A stretch of DNA of 64,000 nucleotides from Schizochytrium sp. TIO01. Lineage: Eukaryota; Sar; Bigyra; Thraustochytrida; Thraustochytriidae. A model generated the notes under the pieces. That model saw nothing but the letters and a program-made list of their open reading frames with translations, searched no databases and was not told where the DNA came from. Below are positions 53,942 to 64,000 of this stretch, one piece after another; positions within the stretch are counted from its first letter, which is position 1, and each line of letters opens with the position of its first letter. The stretch lies in contig SMSO01000033.1 in the NCBI GenBank assembly GCA_004764695.1, positions 387,001-451,000 on the forward strand, written 5' to 3'. Made by a program: the position numbers and the translations under genes.

Positions 53942-56900
53942 TTATTCTTCCTTAATACGTTCTTCCAGAGACGCCGTGTACAAACGTGAGATGGCCTCAG
54001 CTCCTTGAAGGTTATACGATGCACGCTTCTGAAATCTCGTCATTCTTCGCACTCTCGCCTGTGCGGCAGCGGGTATATTCAAAATAATCCTTCGTTTGCG
54101 CCTGGGTTCATTTAGGCTAGTAGGTTGAACTGCTGATTCTCTTGGGCCTACAAGCTCCTCCTCAGAAGATAATATTGAATTCTCTACTACTGGGCTCGTG
54201 TCCTGCCCGACTGAGTTTTTCCGCTCGCCACTCCTATATTTACTAGAAGACGTAGATTGTGATGATCGGCGTCTACTACTGAAGGGTGCAGCGAAGCTTT
54301 TTCGAAGCGTGGCTCCTGAGAGTCTGATTGCTGGGAGAACTTGGGTGCTTCTGGGTTTAAGAATGTCTTCTCCTTCGCCATATCTATACATAATGTTTTC
54401 AGCGATCTGTTTAGCCAACTTACTCACTGAAGCAGTATCGTTTTGCAGAATAGCATTCAGGGGGCTGTGTGTTTTATGACCCATAAGGTTGGCTGCCTCT
54501 GCAGAGTTTGCGATATCTCGCTTGTCACGAACACGCGCAAGTTCAGATTCAAGGATTGTAGTCAGCTGTTCCCGATTTGCTGTAAAACCTTCGATACTGT
54601 ATGTTCGCCGTCCAATTTTTCCTTCTTCCTCGAGAATCTTGCTTTCTACGACCCAATCAGCAGTTAAATCGATAATTCTTTCGTCAGAGAGGTGCCTCTT
54701 ATCATCAAAACGAAACCATGGCAGCGATCGAAATCCCGTAAAAATCATTTGTGCTACCTCGGCGGGAAGGCTCTGACTATATTCAGCTGACTGTTTGACT
54801 TCGACGTAAGCATCCACCAGTATTGCCAAGAGCACGTTCATCAAAATAAAGTAGGCTAGGAAAATGAACGAATAGAAGAATAACAACGCCGCTATATAAC
54901 TTGAGCTTCCAAAGAGATGAGTTTCGACACTTAAGTCTCCCATAAGGATGGAAAAACAGGAATTAAACGAATCAGACAGCGTCGCAAATTCCGAGATGCT
55001 TGATCCAAATATTATAAATGCTAGGCAAGCGTAAAGAGAAAGTATAATCATAAACAAGACAAGCTGTATAATTTTGAAGACGACAGAATCCAAAACACAG
55101 TGCATTAGTCAGTCAACACGACTTTGACGATTTGAACCTTTACTAGGTCAAAATATTAATACGTTTTTGATCCATAGATGGGGCTTCGTCATTTTCTGTA
55201 AAATAATGATCCTAAAACTTACGAAGTGAGCCAAATCTGATGCTGAATTTGCGATTGTTTTGGTAACAAGCCCCATGCGTCTTTGAAAGTCCAGGACTTT
55301 GAGTACGCGCAGTACGACTAACACAAGCGCAACACCATTAAGCGAAAGATAAGTACGAATAAGAGTCGACAGATGGTCTGTGATAATAATCATGTCGAAC
55401 ATATCGTTCAATCCTGTTGTATTCACCTTTAGATAATTGCCTTTTGCATCGAGATCAAGGTAAACATTATACCGCTCTTGCGGGTCATATGTCACTGCCC
55501 AAGCAGTGTAGAATCTAATCCAAATCAATGCGTTGACGAAGAAAAGGAGAATGTTAAATAAGTCGATATAATTCCAACCTGAGCGAAAGTATGTCAGAGG
55601 TCGACCTGTTCTTGCAAAGTCTCGCAAAAGGTCCCGCAATTCAGAAATCACATTAAACACTGTTAAAATCAAGAATAGAACTTCAAGCTTCAGTCGGTGG
55701 AGATCTGAATCTGAATTATATGACTCCACACGAAAAGTCTCCACGTTGTTGCTTAGGTCAATTCGCCCTCCTTCTTCAAAGCTGAATTCAATTTTTATGT
55801 TTGCAAACATTCGAATGTCCGGGTTGTATGTAATCATTCGAATCTCCAGCAATTCCGAATCTGAGTCCAAGAAAAAACCTTCCTTCATATATGCCAGATA
55901 CTCTTGTGCTCGGTCGTAACCTAGGTTGGTGTCAAAATACACTGGGAAACCCTCAATACTATCAACCTCAGTTTCTGACCGATACCAGTGGAATCCATAT
56001 GGTACTCCAAGCTCGTTGATTTGAGTAGCATCACTGACATTATAATAGCTACTCTTAGCTTTATATATCGTATTATCAGTGTTTAAAGAACTGTTCCGTA
56101 AAAATACAGGATCTGCACCGAAGGGTGCGCGAGAACTAGCCCCCGTCAGACATTCATTGCCAAATTTTGCGAATCGGGTAGAGCTACACTCACCGCGCTC
56201 GTACCTCTGCTGTAGAACCAGAACCCCGCCGATCAGACGATTATAGGTTGCAACATAGCGACTTAATGGAACTAACGGGTCAGGTGTAAGCCGTTCAATA
56301 GTGCTTTCAGTTGAGTGTTCCCAAATTTCAAAGGAAACTGTATAGGATGTTGTGAAGACTGTCTCGCAGCAGTCTCCGAGGTCAAGTCCACAATCTTCAG
56401 TATTACACGCTGAATCGCAAATACCATCACCTAGCATGTTACAGTAACATAAATCGGAGCATATGTAGTTTAGCCAAATTGCAGTATCCGAACAGTCGCC
56501 GTCATCGTACCCACAATCACCAATATTGCACTCGCTATCGCATATGCCATTGTACATCAGCGTTTCAGTACAGGTTCCACCAGATGCACTATCGCACTCT
56601 TCTGAAATTTCTGTTGTTCCAGTAGTATCGAGGCATTCCCAGGCTTCATAATCAAACTCGCATTTGGATTTCTGGGCACACTTGGTAGGATTGTCATTGC
56701 ACGCTGTGCACGACCCTGTGGAAGCGGTTGTGCAAGTTTCTGTCGTCGTTGTTTCAAGGGAACGTCGAGATCTTCTTCCACTAACTGAACAAGATCCCTT
56801 CCATGCACATGTCGATTGAGCATTACAAGTTCCAGCAGTACTGCAGGATGTGCAATCTAGTCCACAAGGATAATCGCTTGCATCGCCGCATGCAGATCCT

Positions 56901-58555
56901 GTCCATAGGCACTCACCTTGAGAAGCGCAAGCTGTAGAATTCGCACACTGTTGACAATCTGAATCACAACTACCTGTTGTGTATGCATCTGTTTCTGAAG
57001 ATTCGCAGCTGCCGGAATTCCAAGCGCAATTTGACTCTGCTAAGCACTCAGAACGGCTCTGACACACAGTGCAGTCTGTACTACATGTTGTCTCTTCGCT
57101 TGTTGCCTTGTAACATGGCTGCGATGCAGTTGCATCCCAAGTACATGCCCCGTTCGTATCTCCAACACATACTGTTCTAGAATTTTGACATGCGGAGGCT
57201 GCGCAATCATCAGCGAGGCATTTAACTTCACAGGAGGATGAACTAGAGCGCCAAGTACATACAGTGGTGGTACTACATTCTTGCGAATCTGAGCAATATT
57301 GACACAGGCTTATGTCATCTCCGCATGTAGCCTCTTGACATTCGTTTGAGTCGGAATCATAAATACATTCTGACAGGTCTATGCACCTAGATTTGGAGCA
57401 TGCTGCACAATTGCTACTGCTGCATACTTCTGTTGTCACATTCGTTGCTGCTTCACATTGCATACTAACCTCCTCAGCCTTGGCAACCTGGCTTGTACTG
57501 GATTGTGATTTACACTTTGCCCATTCTGCGATCACATTGCGAGTTGTTACAACCTCTGATTCGTAGATGTAATATGTGCTGGTAGAGCTTGTGCTTTCAC
57601 TACCAGTGGTTGAGTTAATAGTAGTTAAATTACCAGTGGTTGAATTTGTCATATTGTACAAATTTACAGTGGTAACAATAGACGTGGACTCTGTATATAT
57701 TTGGCCTATAATGCCGCCCTGTTGAGCTGAAAGCTGAACCTCCCAGACTCCATCAAGAAGACTCACTTCATTCACCTGTGACTCGTTGAGGCTTGTAAAA
57801 ACTTGGTCTTCTTCAAAGTAGCATACATCGTGCGTTGTTGAACAAAGGTTCCAGGAAGCATCAGCCAGCTCATCTTCGCTGTCAAAGCTTGCTGTAATAT
57901 TAACGACTACAGTCGTCTGCAATGATGTAGAGTACGTCCCACAATCATCATTGCAACCATAATGTCGCCATTGCTTGTACTCATTAGGAGTGTCACATAT
58001 GCCGTCACCACATGTAGGATCAACGAAGATTGTGTTTAGTATTGCTTCTTCAAACCAGGAGTAAACACTCTCAATAGACTTCACGCTTGAAACGATGTCT
58101 CCAGAGGAGTACTCTACAGTGCTTGTTGATTCATCAAACAGTGATTCTTCAATTGCTTTTTCAATCATAAAAGCTTGCGTTGGTGTTCTCTGCATGCCAA
58201 GAATGGCTACACATAATAAAGCATATCCTAAAAAGGCTGCAAGATTGCAATAATTTGCCCGGTTCTCTTTTGTCCTGAGGAGCTCTTCATGAATATTTTC
58301 AACAACTAATTTTCCTGGCAAAACCTCGACATCCCCACGCCTACTCTTCTTATACAAACTGTCATTTTGAGGAAGTCCCTGGTCCTGATCAACGAAGGAT
58401 GCAAATTTGCTGCCCCGGGTGCTCACAGAGCTGAAGTGACTATCTCGTGAAGGGCCAGGGCTCGAAGATAAAGATGGAATCCTGTTCTGAGGCACGCCTT
58501 CTCCAATAGCATTCAATGCTATCTTGACTGCCGCTCCCGCCCGAGGGCGAGGCAT
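53942..58555 (-). CDS. Polycystin-2-like channel with Cys-rich and Notch-repeat ectodomain
   Basis: Cation channel of the polycystin (TRPP/PKD2) type. Exon 1 is 55223-58555 and exon 2 is 53942-55063. The intron (159 bases, GTAAGT..atacag, with tgactaa branch-like site) joins in phase at residue 1111. 1484 residues. TM1 is at about 104-120. The extracellular part holds CGDGICDTPNE (about 182), then about seven C..C.....C.....C.W....C modules (about 375-650). Two LNR (Notch) repeats follow (about 660-725, CNIGDCGYDDGDC and CNTEDCGLDLGDC). The polycystin/TOP domain (about 738-950) precedes TM2-TM6. TM4 has LRVLKVLDFQRRM, the pore filter is LMGD (1151-1154), and TM6 (1166-1194) ends ILVDAYVEVK. 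The cytosolic tail is about 280 residues. Known PKD2 lacks the Cys-rich/LNR block. Confidence 0.93.
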
Positions 58556-60587
58556 GACGAACCAAAGAGCCGCCCTTGGTTTTACGTGTTTATAACTGGA
58601 TCAGCAGTCCTGCTGTATAATCACCTCAAACACTCTACACGTCGAAATTAGAATGTTTAAAACACACTGTAGTTTGTTTGGTGTCTGCCTATGTACATTA
58701 CGTTTCCCCTGGGTTAATGGTTGAGGTATATACAATGAGAACTCCAGATTTGAATTTCAGTTTATGAAATTGTTTTAAGTGAAATTACTATTATGCTTCA
58801 CGTTACTAACGAGAAATTAATTTGCCAACGAAATGCGCAACCCAAGTAGACTCACGAAAGGAAGTGAGGCGGGGGGAAGCATAGAAGCATCTGTACATTA
58901 TCGGAGCAAACACAAGTAACCGCAAGGCCCGCATCTGTTTGTTTTCAGCACCTACTATAATAGTCAAAGCAATCTACCAAATATAAATACTGTCTGGTGC
59001 GCACTTAAAAAGCACCATATAGCTATTTTCTTATGAACTCTTGAGTCTTAAACAGTCATTTTATAGAAAAAACAAAAGACTAACAGCGCTTTTAGAATAA
59101 CGATGTGCTTTTATATTTTCAGATGCGAAAGGCGAAGTCATAGATTTGCAATGCCATACGCGTTACTGTATATAACAGATTTGAAAGAGAAGATCTTGTC
59201 TTTTGGTACCGGAGACACTGCCTTTAGGGAACCCTCATGCCACCCGTAACGGTATCATAAGTATTTCTTAAAACTTTTCCTTTCTTAAAGAAACAAAGCA
59301 ATGTGTCCAGCGTGAAGTAACATGCTGGAAAACAGCATAACAATGGTCAAATCCATGTTCCTAAATTTTACTTTCCTACCGTACTTGCGCGGCAAAATTA
59401 GAAAAGGTGCAAACGTGCTAGCTCTGGGGCCCCGCCTTTTCATCTCTCTGAGTATTCGAGTGTAGGGAAGTTCTTGTTTGTATGTTCTAAGCCTACAGCA
59501 TTGCATTGTGAAGCAATCGAAACCACGCCATCGAGAGGCACTCTAGTCTTGTCACTGGGACTGAGCATTCCTGTCAATTTTATGCTAGGGCAAACCCATA
59601 GCGCCCGTGAAAGAGACCAAACAAAGAAATAGGTAACATTTGTGCTTCAGGCTTCTCAACCTATTTCTCTTTAATATGCGTTATTGCATCACTAATGTCG
59701 GTTTTTGTGAGATCAATGTGGAGGGATCGTGCGTCGCTAACCTGAGAATTATGCGGTATACTTGTGAGTAAGTCTAGTTCGGGAGGCACAATTAAGGCTC
59801 ACACGGCCCTAGACGCACGACAATCTGAGGTGCCTCTTCTAGAGTTGGAACAGTAGATCAACCTGTAGTGTGGCTTGCTGGTGCGAGTGCGTCTTATGAC
59901 ACCCCTCACGCTCCTACTGTATGTTTCCTCACTCAGTTCGTAACAGTCAAATTCCTTCTATCAATTACTCATAACAGTCTGCTACTAGCTTGAGTCCCAG
60001 CCACGGTCCCATATTCTAGTCTGAGATAAATACGCTTATTTCCCATGGATAATAGGTAAAAACTGCCTTGGCAAAAGATCACAACCTTGTCTCAGACAGA
60101 ATCAATACCAACCACCGCCAAGCCGCTCTCGCAGAGCGAGCTCTGGCGCAGGCTGTGATTACAGAAGCTCAACAGGGTCCAGTCACGGGGCTCGAAGCTC
60201 GCTGTGACTGATCCCACAACTAGTCAAGCCTCGAGTGTTCTCGCATGGTCTTGCGAGCGGTGGTTAGCTAGTCCTCTATTTCAATACTTTCAAGTAGTTA
60301 GATTGGGCTCTGCAAAGCACTTCGAGGTGGCTTTCTTTGAGAACTAGGAGCAGTTTCTTGACTACTAGCGATTGAAGTCAATATAACGTTCCCTGCGGCT
60401 AGCATTGCTCGTCATAAACCTTATTTGGCAGTGTGGCAAGTAGAGGTTGGCCCTGGATATTGTGAAAATTTGATCATTGTGACATTTGTTGGCTTTAAAG
60501 CGACGGTGGCGTCGCCGTGATAAGACGAGTGCAAAGCAAAGACTTAACACTTGTGAGAGGAAACTTACGAAAGGTTGCTATTAAAGA
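58556..60587. other. Divergent intergenic, 2 kb
   Basis: Between the polycystin-like and HIR3-like starts. No gene recognised. One short plus-strand frame (60056-60211, about 50 codons, motif QAALAERALAQAVITEAQQ) looks protein-like but has no start or clear splice sites. Confidence 0.55.
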
Positions 60588-63500
60588 ATGCTGCGCTCCA
60601 AATGGTCTGCAGTAAATGACCCCGAGGTCACTCCATTGGATGAAAGTCTGTTGCACGATGAAGAAGACGAAGATGAGGACTTAGTGAGTAAAAACCAAGA
60701 TGTACCTAGCGGAGAGCAGAATACTGAAGCAGATCAGCAAGGCTCCTTGCAGAAGGCTGATGGCGCTGGGCGATCTCGCAAAAGACAACGGGAAGATGTT
60801 GTTGGGGTAGATGGCAAGAGTAAACCCGTCACAACAACTGGCCTGCGGCGTGGAGCTGAAAACATGGAAATCCAGGAGGCCAAGGCTGCCCGAGATTATG
60901 AAAGAGCCCTTCAACTTCAAGTCACTGGCAAGCCCAACTCTGAGGATTGGGAAGAAGCATCAGTCTTATATAACAATCTTATTAATATGGCTGTTCTCGA
61001 AAGCGATCAGCTGAAACTTGGACGCACAATTAAGCGCTGCGCTCTAGCAAACTTAGCCGCAATGGATGAGTGTTTGGGCAATGACAAATCTGCTCTTGAG
61101 CGCCTTGTCGATGCAACACGAGTGGATGATTCTAACCCAACAATTTGGGAGAATATTGGTCGTTTGGCATGGAAAGCTGGTAACATGCTCCTCTCGCGAT
61201 TCGCATACGAAGAAGCTCTGCGAGGGAAGTGGAGCGTGCAACCAGAGAGTCTGTGGGTTGGACTCTTACATACAACATTTTCCCTTGCAGACGACTTAGC
61301 ATGCCGCCAAGCAACAAACTTTATCCTTGCGCAAGACCCTAACTTTGCCTGGGCTCTTTTGTTTCAAGGTCTTCTCAATAAGGGGCATGCCTTGAATGGG
61401 ATTTACGACGCCGATTCTGAGGAGGGGGAGTGGCCATGGTCCCGAGATATTGAAGACGCTTTGAGCTCTGAGGAGATATCTCGACTCAAAGAGGCTGTGA
61501 CTGAGCGTAGAAAGCACATTCGTTCTACTAGTGGGCACAGCAATAATCCCATTGCCATCCAAAGGCGAACAGTCCATCTTGAAAATGATACAATTTATGA
61601 AGTGGTCAAATCATTACTATCTGAGTACCGTCGACAGCTCCTTCTTCAAGCAGGTACATTTGTTGAGGTTGTTCTCTATGATGTGAGTAAGATGGTTTTG
61701 CAATCAGATCATCTGAAGCAGGACTCTGCAAATACTCCAAAGGCGTCAACGCCAAAAGCTATTAGTATGGATGAGAAAACTCTCAAAGATGGGGTAGCAG
61801 GTACAAAAGACGTTGTGATGAAAAATACGCCCCAGGCTATCGTAGGCGAAGAGGCGGTCACTACAACCACTTCAACTAGTGCTACGGCTTCCGATGGTGC
61901 TCCAGACTCTAAATCTAGTTCAGAGACTACTGCGCTAGGCAAGGCTTCAACCAATACCAAGTTGAAGAAGGAGAATGGCCGAGGTGCAAAAGCGCGCGGA
62001 TCTCCCGAAAAACGCCGCAACTCAAGACGTCGAAACGCTAGCACCGGTTCTGACGCGCGAAGTCTTCGGACCTCAAACCAAAACGAAGCTGAACGAATTG
62101 AAGATGATTCAAAGCACATGTTGTATGGAGATTTGAGTAGATTGGTGCGGTGCATTCTTCCTGAGAGGGATGTTGCAGAAAATCCTGAGCATGAAGATGG
62201 TACCATGGCTGTAGAAGATGTAGTCTTGAGTAAAATCGACCGCGAAGAGCTTTCGCGTCGTGCGAAACTTGCCCCCGTCCTTGAAGGCCCTGTTGTTGCA
62301 CGTAAAATTCGCACACGAAGGACAGCTCAAATTACTCAAGAGAATAAAGACATCCAGGCGTGGGTTATCTCCCTCGGTGGGAAAGGCTTTCCTCCAGATA
62401 TTCTTCTCCGTAAACTTTTTATGGAACTAAAAAGTTTCCATCCTGCATGCTTTGCGTCTAGTGAGGCTGACTCGCAGACACCCTTGAGAGCAATGCTAGT
62501 GTCTCAGAGCCTTGATGCGCTTGCTGAGGCTGATATAGATTGGCTTGATGCATACCGTGAGTCTTCAGAGCAGGAAATTCATGCGTTGTTTTTAGCCGAA
62601 ATACTTTTAGATTGGGCTGTTCACCCTGGCGTTTCAAATTCCGTCAAGGAACGGTGCAAACATTTTGCACAATTGTGCTATTATTCTGCGCGTCACTACA
62701 TCCCCCAACATGTTTGCACAGAACCAAAGGAGCTCATAGTCATGACTGATCGAATGATTCGTCTTGAGTGGCTCGGGGGGCGCGCTTCTGCAATCATTTC
62801 TGGCGATGTGGGAGCCGCAACAAGCTCCTTTGCACGTTGTGAGTCATTACTAAGCTCATCTGGGCAGAAATATGTGCACATTCCTCATATTCAATTTGAT
62901 AACAATGTCTCTGCTGACAGCATTGTGACCAAGAGATCATTTCTTTCGTGGCGACGAATTATTTCTCAAGCAAAGCTTGAATTTCTACAGAAAGAATTGC
63001 GTCGCAACCAAGATCTTGCGCAAATTCGGTTTGACGAAATTTGTCAACATTTTCTGCTTGATCTGAAGTCCGAGGAATCAGGCCTACCACAATGGAACGA
63101 GTTTGTAGCTGAGGCACAACTGTCTGAGCGCGTTCAACTTCGCGCAAGACCCAAGATAAAATCATTAGCTGTAGACTCGCCCGAGCTTGCCGAGACGCCA
63201 ACCTTGCAAGTATTGCAAGAATGTTTGCCTCACGTCAATGAATCCTCACAAAGTTTGTTCTTCAATTTGATAGCTCGGCTGCTAGACCAGCTTGTTGTAC
63301 ATTCTCTTCCGGGGTCTGGGTCCAACTCGGAGAGTTCCAAAATCATGAGCGAGCGTAATTTGATCGAGGAGTGCCTTAAATTATTGCGAGAGAATCAAGG
63401 CCGATGGGTGCCTGAACATTGGCTTACAGAAGGTGAGGGCTGGTCACGTATTGTTGGCGCGTTCGTCAGCGACTTGCCTAATGTACCTGAAAATCCTACT

Positions 63501-64000
63501 CTCTGGAATGATATTAGCTTTGCTGTCAAGGATACTCCATCGTGCCTTGATCAGACGTCTAATGTCCTCCTTAACACATTGTGTAAGTGCGCTTTGGAAT
63601 TTGACCCGTTACTTCAAAGCCTTCTTGCTGATGAGTCAAAGGGAGACGCGCTGAAGTCCCCAGATGCTTCTTTGACCAGTGCTGGCAGGGTTGCATCATT
63701 GCTTGTCTCAGCGATGACAATTGCTCCTCATCAGGCAAGCTCGGCGTTATGGCTTCAACTTGCTTGGGACTGCCTTTCACTTCTCTTCCAACCTTCTTTG
63801 TTGCTGTCTCTTCGTGCCCATACGAAGGGCAAACGTGGAGCGAGTTGGGCTAGCAGCTTGACACTGTCATCTCTACGCGCGATGCTTGACATTTGCCTGG
63901 TGCACAAGACTCCGTACATGCACATCCGTGGTGTTGCCTTGACAAGTCTCATTGACCGAATTTACAATATAATTGGTCAAAGTGTAGAGGATCGCACAAT
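60588..64000 (+). CDS. HIR3/CABIN1-like histone-chaperone subunit, 3' truncated by window
   Basis: Large TPR scaffold of the HIR/HIRA complex, which deposits histone H3.3-H4 independently of replication. The frame starts at ATG 60588, with an in-frame TAA two codons upstream. It stays open without a stop to the window end: 1137 complete codons, more beyond. The acidic N-terminus (DEEDEDEDL) leads to TPR helices at about 85-265, with EAKAARDYERALQLQ, RCALANLAAMDE, IWENIGRLAWKAGNMLLSRFAYEEAL and LADDLACRQATNFI. This is the CABIN1/Hir3 pattern of 'W..lG.lA...g...lar.afE.aL'. A Lys/Arg/Ser-rich linker (about 465-485, KRRNSRRRNAS) may be a nuclear-localisation region. The helical remainder is family-like in character but less conserved. 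Codons are not optimised. Confidence 0.85.
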   Translation, partial: MLRSKWSAVNDPEVTPLDESLLHDEEDEDEDLVSKNQDVPSGEQNTEADQQGSLQKADGAGRSRKRQREDVVGVDGKSKPVTTTGLRRGAENMEIQEAKAARDYERALQLQVTGKPNSEDWEEASVLYNNLINMAVLESDQLKLGRTIKRCALANLAAMDECLGNDKSALERLVDATRVDDSNPTIWENIGRLAWKAGNMLLSRFAYEEALRGKWSVQPESLWVGLLHTTFSLADDLACRQATNFILAQDPNFAWALLFQGLLNKGHALNGIYDADSEEGEWPWSRDIEDALSSEEISRLKEAVTERRKHIRSTSGHSNNPIAIQRRTVHLENDTIYEVVKSLLSEYRRQLLLQAGTFVEVVLYDVSKMVLQSDHLKQDSANTPKASTPKAISMDEKTLKDGVAGTKDVVMKNTPQAIVGEEAVTTTTSTSATASDGAPDSKSSSETTALGKASTNTKLKKENGRGAKARGSPEKRRNSRRRNASTGSDARSLRTSNQNEAERIEDDSKHMLYGDLSRLVRCILPERDVAENPEHEDGTMAVEDVVLSKIDREELSRRAKLAPVLEGPVVARKIRTRRTAQITQENKDIQAWVISLGGKGFPPDILLRKLFMELKSFHPACFASSEADSQTPLRAMLVSQSLDALAEADIDWLDAYRESSEQEIHALFLAEILLDWAVHPGVSNSVKERCKHFAQLCYYSARHYIPQHVCTEPKELIVMTDRMIRLEWLGGRASAIISGDVGAATSSFARCESLLSSSGQKYVHIPHIQFDNNVSADSIVTKRSFLSWRRIISQAKLEFLQKELRRNQDLAQIRFDEICQHFLLDLKSEESGLPQWNEFVAEAQLSERVQLRARPKIKSLAVDSPELAETPTLQVLQECLPHVNESSQSLFFNLIARLLDQLVVHSLPGSGSNSESSKIMSERNLIEECLKLLRENQGRWVPEHWLTEGEGWSRIVGAFVSDLPNVPENPTLWNDISFAVKDTPSCLDQTSNVLLNTLCKCALEFDPLLQSLLADESKGDALKSPDASLTSAGRVASLLVSAMTIAPHQASSALWLQLAWDCLSLLFQPSLLLSLRAHTKGKRGASWASSLTLSSLRAMLDICLVHKTPYMHIRGVALTSLIDRIYNIIGQSVEDRT

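Overview
The window is eukaryotic nuclear DNA. Spliceosomal introns with GT..AG ends interrupt calmodulin, SUMO, RPS5, a FAM135-type lipase and a polycystin-type channel. Most other genes are single uninterrupted frames, the intergenic DNA is full of short tandem repeats, and there is no operon logic or bacterial signal. Intron-poor genes with several cilium and centrosome proteins point to a flagellate protist. A stramenopile of the labyrinthulomycete/thraustochytrid kind would fit, but that placement is inference.

Layout. 1-10 kb: a tentative minus-strand three-exon gene (789-1630), calmodulin (3438-4537), a newly assembled tiny two-exon gene (6489-6786, minus) head-to-head with SUMO (6939-7443), then repeat-rich DNA. 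10-22 kb: a MAK/ICK-type ciliary kinase, ribosomal protein S5, an FTS/AKTIP ubiquitin-E2 variant, a membrane-anchored cyclophilin-like protein, a CEP72-like leucine-rich-repeat protein, and an aspartate-semialdehyde dehydrogenase with an added hydrophobic tail. 22-25.7 kb: mostly gene-poor, with coding-like fragments and a small coiled-coil protein. 25.7-32.6 kb: FAM135-type lipase, ARL6/BBS3, an unknown single-pass membrane protein, CCDC113/CFAP263. 32.6-37.3 kb: a repeat desert containing a CATA array of about 45 units and an AATG array. 37.3-45.1 kb: mitochondrial FolC-like ligase, PX-domain protein, NudC, a glutamine-rich single-pass membrane protein. 47-64 kb: DDX3/Ded1 RNA helicase, bifunctional peptidyl-amidating monooxygenase (PAM), a polycystin-2-like channel with a large cysteine-rich/Notch-repeat ectodomain, and the 5' part of a HIR3/CABIN1 histone-chaperone subunit that runs off the window.

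Common thread. About eight of some 21 confident genes belong to families that act at cilia, centrosomes or dynein transport: MAK/ICK kinase, FTS, CEP72-like, ARL6, CCDC113, NudC, PAM and polycystin. The rest are housekeeping: translation, SUMO, calcium sensing, folate, aspartate-family amino acids, RNA helicase, chromatin. Calmodulin, SUMO and RPS5 use strongly C/G-ending codons, whereas the polycystin, lipase and HIR3 genes do not; this is consistent with expression-linked codon bias.

Limits. Starts were placed at the first credible ATG. Upstream non-coding exons, 5' UTR introns and RNA genes without obvious motifs could not be excluded. No searches were run; family assignments rest on recognised motifs and remembered family architecture.
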